Shown here one piece after another: positions 55,444 through 64,000 of a stretch of 64,000 nt of DNA. The translations under genes were made by a program, and so were the position numbers. The stretch lies in NCBI GenBank assembly GCA_046347475.1, contig JAXMGD010000004.1:1-64000 (forward strand), read 5' to 3'. Source of the stretch: CAMCXE01 sp046347475. Lineage in GTDB: Bacteria; Pseudomonadota; Gammaproteobacteria; Pseudomonadales; Cellvibrionaceae. Under the pieces are notes generated by a model that saw nothing but the letters and a program-made list of their open reading frames with translations, made no database searches and had not been told where the DNA came from. Within the stretch, counting starts at the first letter, position 1. Every line of letters starts with the position of its first letter.

Positions 55444-57096
55444 ATGCTGTCTGCCCTAAACATAAATCTTGTTCCCTTTACAGTGAGCAAAGTGGCAGAA
55501 TCTTATTGTGTGTGGGACGCGGACACTCAGCCTAACAGTATCCATCCCGAACCCGATTATGCCTATGTCATAAGTGCCTGCCCTACATTTACAGCTTTAG
55601 ATATTAATAATGATGATCAGCGTGAATTTTTAGCCGAACGCTACGGTGGTAATGGCGTTGGGGTAAATGGTGGCGGCGCGCGTTGCGGTAATTTTGATGG
55701 CCTGCAATATAAAGGCATAGGCGCGAACTGCATGGTCGGCCAATCGGACGATTACGAGCACACCTACGGCGGGTTGGATGCACGCAAAGCCATAGCAGAG
55801 GCCATTTATAGTAGCGTTTTAAATGAAATACTCCCGCACGGCACAGTTAAAGTACACCGATTGATTTACCTCGGCGAAAAAACTGCATTTGATGGCATTG
55901 GGCCCTGCTGGGGCATTATTTTGGTTAGGGATATAGCAACGCGGCCGGCGCATTTTTTACGCGCAAAGGGCTTTGCTCCACTGGAGGAGCATAAGAAGAG
56001 CCTCCCAAGTGATCTGCATCGAATACGGATATTATATAAATCACTATCTATGGAATTGGGGAGCCCGCAAGAATTTATAAAAATTCTTTTAACATTTCTT
56101 GACCGATCGGCCAACCAATTTTCATTCAGCGCCGCTATGCGAATCTCCCACAACACACTGAGCCCATCCAACCTCGCTTTAGACGGACGATGGCTAGACC
56201 TCCCGGTAACCAGTTTTTTAAGAGGAGGAAAAAACTATTGTATTTGGCAACCTTTTTACCAGGAAAAAAACAAACCTCTAGAGTACGCTATTGAACTAGC
56301 ATACGAGTATTCCAAATACACCTCATCACTCATCAACCCAAAAAAATTGCGCGAATATTACAACGCTCAATTTGAGCGCTACTTTACCTTGAACGCAGGC
56401 TACATTTTTGGCATAGATGCCGGATACTTGCCTCAGCTACAGAGTGATAAAGATTGGATGGCAGTCGCTAACCATTTCAAGTCTGCAATATATGCAGACC
56501 CTATTATCGACTCGAATCGGCCAGAACCCTATGTGGATGACCCAATTCATTCCCTCATAATTGATTTGTTTTTAAGTGCTAAAAATCTGCCCACGCAATT
56601 GGATACCGGTATCGCCAAAGCATTCAAAGGCAGCATTGAGCGCTATATCAAAAGCAAACAGATGTTGCATGGGGACGAAACTGCAAACACCATTTTTATA
56701 GCCACAGCACTCAAAGCGCTTAAACGAGCCTTTTTTTCTGAAGCGTATTTTTTAACGGCGATTGATAAACAAGTGCTAACCTTATGCAATACAGGCAGTC
56801 CGTACCAAATCCGCTCATTTATAAATAATTACACCGACGCTGGGAAATGGATTTTTAGTGAGGATCCAAACTCGGTTACACTGTTCAACCATGCGCATTT
56901 AATTATTCAGTATACACAAGGCCGTTACACCATCACTGATGAGCAGGTTACTGAGTCTGCAACTTGCTTTGAGGAGCTGTACGCAGCTTTGGAACAATTA
57001 ACTGAAAGCCGATTATGCATCAATAGCTTTTCTTTAAAGCCATTTTTTATACAAATGAACCAGGTTCTAAAAAAGCTAGAAGCCCAGCCTTTTTAA
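55444..57096 (+). CDS. MchC/MceJ-like microcin maturation protein
   Basis: This 550-residue protein carries a glycine-rich signature ERYGGNGVGVNGGGARCGNF followed by DGLQYKGIGANCMVG (65-99), then a GGLDARKAIAEAIYSSVLNE segment. This is the pattern I associate with MchC/MceJ, the large partner in the complex that attaches a glycosylated siderophore to the C-terminus of class IIb microcins. Length is close to that family. AGGAA lies before the ATG. The adjoining HlyC-like gene is the usual partner (MchD/MceI), which strengthens the call. The substrate may not be a microcin here, as no siderophore genes or precursor were found in the window. Confidence is moderate because the assignment rests on recalled motifs. 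Confidence 0.7.
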   Translation: MLSALNINLVPFTVSKVAESYCVWDADTQPNSIHPEPDYAYVISACPTFTALDINNDDQREFLAERYGGNGVGVNGGGARCGNFDGLQYKGIGANCMVGQSDDYEHTYGGLDARKAIAEAIYSSVLNEILPHGTVKVHRLIYLGEKTAFDGIGPCWGIILVRDIATRPAHFLRAKGFAPLEEHKKSLPSDLHRIRILYKSLSMELGSPQEFIKILLTFLDRSANQFSFSAAMRISHNTLSPSNLALDGRWLDLPVTSFLRGGKNYCIWQPFYQEKNKPLEYAIELAYEYSKYTSSLINPKKLREYYNAQFERYFTLNAGYIFGIDAGYLPQLQSDKDWMAVANHFKSAIYADPIIDSNRPEPYVDDPIHSLIIDLFLSAKNLPTQLDTGIAKAFKGSIERYIKSKQMLHGDETANTIFIATALKALKRAFFSEAYFLTAIDKQVLTLCNTGSPYQIRSFINNYTDAGKWIFSEDPNSVTLFNHAHLIIQYTQGRYTITDEQVTESATCFEELYAALEQLTESRLCINSFSLKPFFIQMNQVLKKLEAQPF

Positions 57097-57127
57097 CCTC
57101 GCCACTTGTTAAACCCGAGCACGCACC

Positions 57128-57538
57128 ATGGCCCAACCACCAAAATATTACAGCGAGATTATTGGTATACGCCACCAATTGGGTCTAGACACCTCCGCTA
57201 CATTATTAAATATGCTGTCCCACTCGATACAAAACGGCAATATCCATATTTTCACCTTCGCAAACTCCAGGCCAATAGGCTATGTTGCATGGATTAGCCT
57301 TAATAAAGAGGCTTTTAGAATGGCGCTAAAAACTCACGCCCTACCTCCCTACATGCATGAGTGGAATGAAGGGCATCTTACGCTTATCTATGACGTATGC
57401 TTTTTAAACAATTGGGGGTCCGTTGCCAAACAACAATTAATCGCGCTTATGCGAAAAAAACACTTTTTCGCATATTTTAAAAGAAGGCGAATTGGCGCGT
57501 TTTATAGGCAAAAAGGCAAATTGAAGCGCTGCCACTAA
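57128..57538 (+). CDS. HlyC/MceI-like toxin-activating acyltransferase homologue
   Basis: This 136-residue protein resembles RTX toxin-activating acyltransferases and the microcin proteins MceI/MchD. It has IHIFTFANSRPIGYVAWISL (39-58), corresponding to the Pro-Val-Gly-Tyr-x-x-Trp region, and EWNEGHLTLIYDVCF (78-92) with the conserved Trp, Gly and candidate catalytic Asp89. The candidate catalytic His is His32, but its alignment is uncertain. A basic C-terminus (KRRRIGAFYRQKGKLKR) follows. It lies 31 bases after the MchC-like gene. In microcin systems this protein works with the MchC-like partner; HlyC itself acylates lysines of toxins. It could instead modify an exported protein of this genome, which is speculation. 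Confidence 0.7.
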   Translation: MAQPPKYYSEIIGIRHQLGLDTSATLLNMLSHSIQNGNIHIFTFANSRPIGYVAWISLNKEAFRMALKTHALPPYMHEWNEGHLTLIYDVCFLNNWGSVAKQQLIALMRKKHFFAYFKRRRIGAFYRQKGKLKRCH

Positions 57539-57653
57539 AAAACCGATATTTTAAATTAAAGGGCCGCAGCCTTAAGGCATATACAGTTTGCTGAAATGAA
57601 GTTTGAAGTATGGATAGCTTGGTAGCCCCTGGGTATTAATGCCATAAGGATTT

Positions 57654-58701
57654 TTAAGCGTTAGCGTAGGCTTTTTTAGCCGCACCTACACCTCTGCCCC
57701 ATTTACGCTTAAACGTACCCGCAAAGGCAACAATTTTATGTACAGAACCGGCACAGCAACCATAACTTCTACCAAAATGTTGTATTTGGTGGATCCACTG
57801 TTTTGGCTGAATGCCCAAGCGCTGTAAAATAGGCGCTAAATGGGCGGGAATATAGCCTTTTTTACCCTCTCGAATACAGCGGCCTGTGGCATCTACTAGG
57901 GTAAAATAATCCTCCTGGGTAAACGGCAGTGCTATGTGAATATCCGTTGCACTGGCACCATCAAATTCCATTAATGGCGCTTCAAGTAATTCCTGTAATT
58001 TGTTGTGTTTCTACGTGTTGAACAAGCTGTTGTTCTGCGGTGCTATTTTGCGGTGATTGTTGCGCGTAATTAAATAAACGCTGTTGGATCGAGGTGAAAT
58101 CTGACGTAATAGCATCTTCACACACGCCTGCGCGCACTGGGTTTAAATCCACATAAGCCATACAGGATAAAACCGCCACTTCGTCCAATAATGCCTGGCT
58201 TTTATAACGCCCCTCCCAAAAGCGGCCTTTGGTTTTATCTTCATCATTGGCCATACGCGCAATTACTTCATTAACACCGCGCATAAACCAGCCCACATCG
58301 TGCAACCGCGTGCGCCATTGTTCAATAATTTCTGCCACTACTTCCAATTCGGCTTTATCGCAATCTGCAGGGTTTTTTAGCCATTTTTGCACCAGTAATG
58401 GCGCGGAATAGAGTTGCAACCAACGCTCGGCTATTTCTACCTGGCTCCACCGTTCGGCGCGTTTTTTATCGACGTGTACTACAACATGGTAATGGTTGCT
58501 CATTATGGCGTAGGCGCAAATATCGATGGCATATACATAGGAGAGAAAGCGCAGGCGGGAGACCAGCCATTGTTTGCGATGATCAATGTTTCGCCCGGAA
58601 AAATGGTCGGTGCCGCATAAAAATGCGCGGCGAACGCAGCGAACATAACAGTGATAAAAAGGGGCGTCTAGGTGTACTTGTTCTTTGCGGGGGCGGGTCA
58701 T
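57654..58701 (-). pseudogene. REP-associated tyrosine transposase (RAYT), frameshifted
   Basis: From ATG 58701 (MTRPRKEQVHLDAPFYHCYV) the frame shows the TnpA_REP pattern: the HUH motif NHYHVVVHV, MRGVNEVIARMAN, GRFWEGRYKSQALLD and the AYVDLNPVRAG block. The frame ends with a TGA at 57982. The family's usual continuation (LQELLEAPLMEF, PILQRLGIQPKQWIHQI, HFGRSYGCCAG) continues in another frame to 57654, so a single frameshift near 57985-58000 separates the two parts. Together they would give about 350 residues. RAYTs are single-copy relatives of IS200 transposases that mobilise REP elements. The product may be inactive unless it is the N-terminal catalytic part that matters. Confidence 0.85.
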
Positions 58702-58764
58702 GCACGAATTCCTTATGCGTTGAATGGGCCGAGCATAAAAGAGACTCAACCCAAAGTCAAATAA

Positions 58765-58804
58765 GTGGATGTCCTTGTTTTTGTTCGTGGATGCCCTTGT
58801 TTTT
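58765..58804. repeat. Direct repeat next to the RAYT gene
   Basis: GTGGATGTCCTTGTTTTT at 58765-58782 recurs with one change at 58787-58804. The GTGGATG(T/C)CC core next to a RAYT gene resembles REP-type substrate sequences, although the pair is direct and no hairpin partner is obvious in the immediate vicinity. T-rich repeats (CTTGTTTTTACTTG) continue to about 58828. Confidence 0.6.
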
Positions 58805-58887
58805 ACTCTTGTTTTTACTTGTTTTTAAGTCAAGGTGGAACCCTAGAAGAATTTTAGATTGAGTGGAAGGTGGGGTTCATAGCGTGC

Positions 58888-59439
58888 TTACGGTGGATTA
58901 GTATTTTTCGCATCGATCCGATATAAAGAAGATACTGCAGCATCTCGAATAACTTCATTATCACAGGATGCAATCAAATCTCTAATAACACATGTAGCCT
59001 TATCACCACCTATCTTCTCAATGGCAAAAATAGCAGATTTATTTATATTAAATAAATCATCCCAATATAGCTCTTTCTTGGCATATAAATTTAATACATC
59101 AATTGATTCCTCGTTACGCAACAGCCCAAGCACCGTAAATAAAGAATCAATTTCAGCCAAATACATGAACATATCGTCATCAGTCTTCCTTAGGAACAAA
59201 TACAATAAATCCACAATCGGCTCTACGAAGCAAGATGAGCGATACACATATGCCGCTTTAGTTAATACATCCAACTTAGCAGCATTATACTCACTCTGCA
59301 GACGATTAAATTCAACAACAATATAAGCTTCAACAAAAGCATCAAATTCTATCTTTTCGAGCTTTGAGCGCAGATCTTTTCCATACAGTTCTCCAGCGCA
59401 CCCACCCGAATAAACCACCTCAAATTCAGATAGACTCAT
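58888..59439 (-). CDS. HEAT-repeat-like protein, putative Rhs immunity protein
   Basis: This 183-residue, mostly alpha-helical acidic protein ends with HEAT-like repeats (NINKSAIFAIEKIGGDKATC, then VIRDLIASCDNEVIRDAAVS). Its ATG overlaps the Rhs stop codon by four bases (ATGA), the position expected of a cognate immunity gene in polymorphic toxin loci. No signal peptide is seen, which fits protection against a cytoplasmic toxin. HEAT-type immunity proteins are known from other such systems. The pairing is inferred from position; I cannot name the family. Confidence 0.75.
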   Translation of the reverse strand: MSLSEFEVVYSGGCAGELYGKDLRSKLEKIEFDAFVEAYIVVEFNRLQSEYNAAKLDVLTKAAYVYRSSCFVEPIVDLLYLFLRKTDDDMFMYLAEIDSLFTVLGLLRNEESIDVLNLYAKKELYWDDLFNINKSAIFAIEKIGGDKATCVIRDLIASCDNEVIRDAAVSSLYRIDAKNTNPP

Positions 59440-62400
59440 CTAGGCAAAATCTCCTCAATTACCTCATAACTTTCAATGTTTTTATTAAAAATATCTACCG
59501 ACTTCCCAGGCCTTAATCCAAAAGTCAAGCTATCGTCTGGGCCCTCCGATTTCAAGTTAACCATATTTTTCTTCTCAGCTTTGGTCAAATCTTTTAACTG
59601 TGGCTTAGACATTAATCCTTCTCTACGTATTGCAGGGCCTAAATTTTCTAAAGCCCCATTGTCTATTAGCTGTTGCTTGGTTCCAGGCTTCATTCTAAAT
59701 TTCACAATCACATCAAACGTCTCTCCTAATGGAGAGTCTTCTACTAAATGATCAATATAATTTTTATCTTGTGTAACGTAGTTACCACCACCTCTAGGCT
59801 TAATACCCAGCTCTGGCTTTGGTAAATTGTTACACTCTTCTCTACACATTCCGCGATAGAAGATTTCACTATCTGCCGATACCTGCGCCTGCGTAGTAGC
59901 ACTCCCCGCAGCCGCACTCTCCGAAACATTAGCCGCCTGACTTGGCTTCAACAACCCACTAACTTTTTCCTTAGTAACACTAGCAGCGCTTTCAATTTTC
60001 GCAGCTAATGCCTTACCGTCTTGAGTGAATGCAGCTGCCGATATTTTTTCACCCAATACAGAGGCCTTAGCACCTACATATTTACCAACTGCGTTTACAG
60101 TTTCTGACTTAGCTGCAGCCCACTCCCCTGCTTTACCAAGCAGTTTACCAGCCTTTGCCAATACTGGCCCAGCAATCGCCCCAATTGCAGCATCCTTAGC
60201 TTGATCCACACCATAATCTTTCCAAGGTTTCGCGCGCCCATCGAAACTTAATCCGCCAAAACCAGCATTTCCTAGCGCACCAGATGCTGGAAGTGCGAGC
60301 CCTCCGGACATGGCTCCCACATCAACCGCAGCACCCATTTCCGCGCCAGCAATGGCATTTTGTGCCGTAATGCTTGCATATTCACCTACGCTTCTAAATT
60401 TTTCCCCGTAGGCAAAATGGTTGATAGTATCGTTAATTCCCGCACCGATTGTCTGACCTATACCCCAGACGGTGCCAGTAATTCCACCCAGAATTGTGCC
60501 GACAAAATGGCCGTTGTCATCCATGTAAACAGTAGGATTTGAATAGGCATAAAGATACCTATGCAAACTGGGTGGTGTGCCGCTTTTGCCAAGGTAAGAA
60601 TCCTGATTAATAAACCGAGCCGTATCCGGATCATAAAACCGAGCCCCAAAATAAATCAGCCCCGTCTTCTCATCCGTCTCCTTCCCGGTAAACACATGCC
60701 GGTTAACACTGGTGCCTTCCTGGTGGGTTATCTCCCCAAACGGATCAGTACGATAGGCCACCTGTTGTGCCCCGGCGGCGTTGGTGAGGTTGGCGGTGGT
60801 GCCCAGGGCGGCGTAGTGATAGAACTGGTCGCTGCCGCCGCTGGTTAGGCTGAGTAGGCGGTCGCCATAGCGGTAGTGGGCCACTAGGCTGTTGCTGTTG
60901 TTCTGCACTTCGTCGATGACACTTTTATCGTCGTAGAGGTATTCAATATCACCGCGCTCGGAACCTATGTGGCGGGTGCGCATACCAGCGAAGTTGTAGG
61001 CGTAGGTGCCTTGGCTGACTTCGGCGCCTTTAACGCCTTGAGCAACGCTGTGCAATTGGTTGCGGCTGTTGTAGCGATAGATGACGCTTGCGGCTTTGGC
61101 GCCCGCAGTGGTGTCCGTTTTCTCGATGGTGTTGCCGTTGTTGTCGTATTGATAGGTGATGTGTTGGTCAGCGGCACCGACGGTTTTCTCGGTGATGCTG
61201 GTGAGCCAGAAGAGGCCATTGTATTCATAGGTGCGGTCGCGCAAGGTGGTGCCGCCGGATTCGACTTTCTCCGTCTTGCGGTCGTAACTGGGGAAATAGG
61301 TAAAGCTGTGTTGGGTGGTGGTTGCACCGCTGGTTTCTTTAAAGCTTTCTAAGCGGTCTAGGTCGTCGTAGGTGTAATCGGTGGTAAGGGTTTGCGCAGT
61401 GAGAAAACCGTATTGAGTTTCCACTTGCTGTTTGCGGTTGCCGTTGCTGTCGTAGGTGTAAGCAAAGGTGGATAGAGGGCTGCCCTGCTGCAGTACTCCG
61501 GTGGGGGCCAGGGTGTTGGTAATAGATTTAGTGCGACCGGTGTTGTCGTAGGTGTAATTTACCGCCGTTTTGTTGCCATGGGTGACCATCTGTAGCCAGC
61601 CATTGGCGAAGTATTGGTAGGTGGTAAGGCTTGTGCCGGTAACCGTGCTCAGGCGGTTGCGCGTGTCGTAGGTGTAATCTGTGGTGCCGCCGATAGACGC
61701 CACCTGTTTGCGGTTGCCGTTATTGTCGTAGGCGTAGGTGATGATGTGGCCGCGCTGGTCTTGGTAGATAAGGCGGTTTAATAGGTCGAAATCGTGAGTG
61801 GTAATTTCTTTACCGCCATTGGGTAAGGTTTCGGTAATGCTCTTAAGATTGCCGTTGCCGTCGTAGGTGTTTTCAATGCTGGTTAGGTCGCTGCCTGCCG
61901 GATAGGTTTGGATTTTGGCGCGGTTGAGGGCGTCGTAGGTAACACCAAATACTTGGCCTTTGGCGTCAGTGGTTTCGGTAAGGTTGCCTTCCGCGTCGTA
62001 GGAAAAACGTGTGATGAGGTTGCCTGGTTGAACATGGCTGCGCTTGCGGTTGAGGGCGTCGTATGTGAATTCTACTGTGGTGTTTGGATCATTGGCCGCC
62101 GGCAGATGCTGGAAGCGCAGGTTGTTGTTGCTGTCGTAGTCAAAGCGGGTGACACCCAGTAAGGCATCCGTTACTTCTATGAGGCGGTTTTGTTCGTCAT
62201 AAGCGAGCGTTTGCGTTTGGCCTTTAGGTTTGGTGATGGTGGCTTTGTTGCCAAATAGATCGTAATCGAAAGCGGTGGTTTCGTTTTCTGCATCGGTGCT
62301 AGTAGCAACGCTGCCATCCGCATAGTAGGTGTAGCTAGTTGTGAATCCTGCAGCATCGGTGCTTTGATTCAAATAGCCTGACTTATCATAAACATTTACT

Positions 62401-64000
62401 ACTTGTGAAGCGGGATAGCTAATGCTACCGGCGGCGCTGCCTGGCAGTGTGGTGATAAGTGTTTTGCCGCGATAATCTTGTGTGCTTTCAACGCGGTTGC
62501 CATTGGCATCAGTGATGGCGTTTTTCTTGTCGCCACCAATATCGTAGTCATTTTTCAACAGACGGAAGTGTTTACCATCGCCGGTAACAAAGCGCTCTAA
62601 CTCTCGATTAAGTCCGTCGTAGGTGTGCTCTGTGGTGTTGCCGCGTCGGTCGGTTTCAGTACGCAGATTACCGACGTCGTCGTAGGTATAGGTAATTGTT
62701 TTTTCATCAGCATCAGTGATTTTTTTCGGGCGGTTTAATACATCGTATTCGGTGTTGGTGGTATGGCCGCGTCGGTCGATAACGGAGACTTTATTGCCAA
62801 TACCATCCCAAACCTGTTTTGTATCTCGCGCTAGGTCGTCAACCGATGCGGTTTTGATGAGCTTTACTCGGTTAAGCTCGTCGTATTCCATCAGTGTATC
62901 GCGACCTTCAGGCTTATGGACGGCTGTGTTGTTGCCTTGTTTGTCGTAATCCAGGATTGTTTGTTGTGCTACGGAGGTGCCGAATGCACTGGTGGTGCTG
63001 TGCAACCGATCTTGAATATCGTACTCGTTATGGGTCACTGCCTCACTAGGGCCAGAGGCAGCATCCGACCAGGCGAGGGTGCTGTCGGTTAGATTATTGT
63101 TATCGTCATAGGTGTTGGTGGTTGTGCGCCCGCGGGCATCGGTGGACTGTTGCACCCTACCCTCTGGGCCATAGAGTTTACTGATGCTGCGGCCTTCGGC
63201 GTCCCGCTTAAAGACTAATTTGCCGTCGTTGGTGTATTCCTCTGTTTCGGTGCCGTCGGGGTTGGTGACGCTGGTGCGTTGATTGATGCCGTTGTAGGTG
63301 TAGCTGTAGGTGAACTTCCACGGGTCCGTTTCACTTTTGAGTGTGCCGTTGAGGAAATAATCGTAACGCCAGGTTTGGTTAGTAGGGGTTTGTTTAAAGG
63401 TTAAGCGGTTTTGCAGGTCGTAGGTAAAGCTGGTTTTACGTTCCAGTTCGTCGAGGGTTTTACTTAAATTACCCGCAGCATCGTACTGCCATACATAATC
63501 CTTCCCTTCAGCGTTGGTTTGTTTAATTTTTAGCTGCCGGGCGTCGTAAGCAAATTTAGTGGTGTGATTATTTTCGTCCAGTAATTCAATGACGTTATTG
63601 AGTTTGTCGTACACCATGGTACGGCTATAGGTGGCTGATGTGCCGTCGCTATTGGTAACTTCGGGATGAATTACTTTTACTTGGCGGCCTAATTTATCGC
63701 TAAATTGTTGTGTAGTGCGGCCTTCAAAATCAGTGTTTGTTGTCGTTAAACCATCGCTGGTAAATTCGTAGGTGGTAGTCGCTGTATCACCCGCTCTATT
63801 TTTAACGCTCTTCCGACGATTTATTTTGTCGTAGGTAAAAGCACTGGAGACACCTTTCCAATCGGATTCCGATAATAAGTTGCTGTTGTTGTCGTAGGTA
63901 TAGGTTTTTGCGCCCGTGAGTGCGTATTGACCATCTAAATTACCTGTGCGCTCTGCTAGCTTAACTCGATCGCGACCATCGTAGGTGTAGGCTAGTTTTG
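59436..64000 (-). CDS. Rhs/YD-repeat polymorphic toxin, 3' part (runs off right edge)
   Basis: The frame is open from the right edge to the stop at 59436; I confirmed it continues upstream of ATG 63617 with YD repeats, so about 1,520 codons are visible and the real start lies outside. Many YD repeats (YDAAGNLSKTLD, YDNNGNRKQV) lead to the Rhs core end with GTEKETDEKTGLIYFGARFYDPDTARF-type sequence near 60670-60600. A hydrophobic Gly/Ala segment follows (about 60290-60480). The last 144 residues from 59870 (SEIFYRGM, YVTQDKNYIDHLV, LRPGKSVDIFNKN) form a variable C-terminal toxin domain. Its FYRG start and small size could fit an ADP-ribosyltransferase fold, but this is weak. Rhs proteins form a shell around the toxin and are delivered by type VI or other systems; no delivery genes are in the window. 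Confidence 0.9.
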   Translation of the reverse strand, partial: KLAYTYDGRDRVKLAERTGNLDGQYALTGAKTYTYDNNSNLLSESDWKGVSSAFTYDKINRRKSVKNRAGDTATTTYEFTSDGLTTTNTDFEGRTTQQFSDKLGRQVKVIHPEVTNSDGTSATYSRTMVYDKLNNVIELLDENNHTTKFAYDARQLKIKQTNAEGKDYVWQYDAAGNLSKTLDELERKTSFTYDLQNRLTFKQTPTNQTWRYDYFLNGTLKSETDPWKFTYSYTYNGINQRTSVTNPDGTETEEYTNDGKLVFKRDAEGRSISKLYGPEGRVQQSTDARGRTTTNTYDDNNNLTDSTLAWSDAASGPSEAVTHNEYDIQDRLHSTTSAFGTSVAQQTILDYDKQGNNTAVHKPEGRDTLMEYDELNRVKLIKTASVDDLARDTKQVWDGIGNKVSVIDRRGHTTNTEYDVLNRPKKITDADEKTITYTYDDVGNLRTETDRRGNTTEHTYDGLNRELERFVTGDGKHFRLLKNDYDIGGDKKNAITDANGNRVESTQDYRGKTLITTLPGSAAGSISYPASQVVNVYDKSGYLNQSTDAAGFTTSYTYYADGSVATSTDAENETTAFDYDLFGNKATITKPKGQTQTLAYDEQNRLIEVTDALLGVTRFDYDSNNNLRFQHLPAANDPNTTVEFTYDALNRKRSHVQPGNLITRFSYDAEGNLTETTDAKGQVFGVTYDALNRAKIQTYPAGSDLTSIENTYDGNGNLKSITETLPNGGKEITTHDFDLLNRLIYQDQRGHIITYAYDNNGNRKQVASIGGTTDYTYDTRNRLSTVTGTSLTTYQYFANGWLQMVTHGNKTAVNYTYDNTGRTKSITNTLAPTGVLQQGSPLSTFAYTYDSNGNRKQQVETQYGFLTAQTLTTDYTYDDLDRLESFKETSGATTTQHSFTYFPSYDRKTEKVESGGTTLRDRTYEYNGLFWLTSITEKTVGAADQHITYQYDNNGNTIEKTDTTAGAKAASVIYRYNSRNQLHSVAQGVKGAEVSQGTYAYNFAGMRTRHIGSERGDIEYLYDDKSVIDEVQNNSNSLVAHYRYGDRLLSLTSGGSDQFYHYAALGTTANLTNAAGAQQVAYRTDPFGEITHQEGTSVNRHVFTGKETDEKTGLIYFGARFYDPDTARFINQDSYLGKSGTPPSLHRYLYAYSNPTVYMDDNGHFVGTILGGITGTVWGIGQTIGAGINDTINHFAYGEKFRSVGEYASITAQNAIAGAEMGAAVDVGAMSGGLALPASGALGNAGFGGLSFDGRAKPWKDYGVDQAKDAAIGAIAGPVLAKAGKLLGKAGEWAAAKSETVNAVGKYVGAKASVLGEKISAAAFTQDGKALAAKIESAASVTKEKVSGLLKPSQAANVSESAAAGSATTQAQVSADSEIFYRGMCREECNNLPKPELGIKPRGGGNYVTQDKNYIDHLVEDSPLGETFDVIVKFRMKPGTKQQLIDNGALENLGPAIRREGLMSKPQLKDLTKAEKKNMVNLKSEGPDDSLTFGLRPGKSVDIFNKNIESYEVIEEILPR

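Overview
The window comes from a Gram-negative bacterium, most likely a gammaproteobacterium. It shows TolC/HlyD-type envelope export genes, IS66, IS256 and IS3 remnants, a RAYT transposase, an Rhs toxin locus, and giant LEPR-XLL proteins with dockerin-like and cohesin-like modules. A Cellvibrio/Saccharophagus/Teredinibacter-like host is a guess from style only. No rRNA, tRNA or CRISPR array was recognised.

Region 1 (1-46.4 kb, minus strand) is dominated by one gene of 32.9 kb (13050-45935). It encodes a 10,961-residue LEPR-XLL protein. Downstream on the same strand, with almost no spacing, lie a 251-residue protein, a TolC-like outer-membrane protein, a GAF-like/HlyD-type adaptor, a PqqD-like/M50-protease/HlyD fusion, a short SecA-like ATPase and a small periplasmic adaptor. 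No ABC-transporter ATPase is present, so the SecA-like protein is the only visible motor. After this operon, and split from it by an IS66 copy, starts a second LEPR-XLL protein (410 codons visible at 1-1231) that runs off the left edge. I read this as a dedicated export system for giant LEPR-XLL proteins that combines SecA, a membrane protease, adaptors and TolC.

Region 2 (46.4-50.6 kb) is a patchwork. It holds a dead IS256-family element with intact ends and target duplication, an IS3-family orfA remnant, and a small minus-strand cluster (DUF4326 protein, truncated McrB-like protein, deaminase-like protein) preceded by a perfect 12-bp inverted repeat. About 0.75 kb without recognisable genes follows.

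Region 3 (50.6-57.5 kb, plus strand) is a six-gene cluster: a PaaK/CapK-like adenylate-forming enzyme, a SAM methyltransferase, two tandem paralogous GT-B glycosyltransferases, an MchC/MceJ-like protein and an HlyC/MceI-like acyltransferase homologue. The last pair is typical of class IIb siderophore-microcin maturation, so the cluster may decorate a peptide or protein. No precursor gene was found inside it.

Region 4 (57.6-64 kb, minus strand) holds a frameshifted RAYT-type transposase and the 3' part of an Rhs/YD-repeat gene that runs off the right edge. The Rhs gene overlaps by four bases with a small HEAT-like gene, probably its immunity partner.
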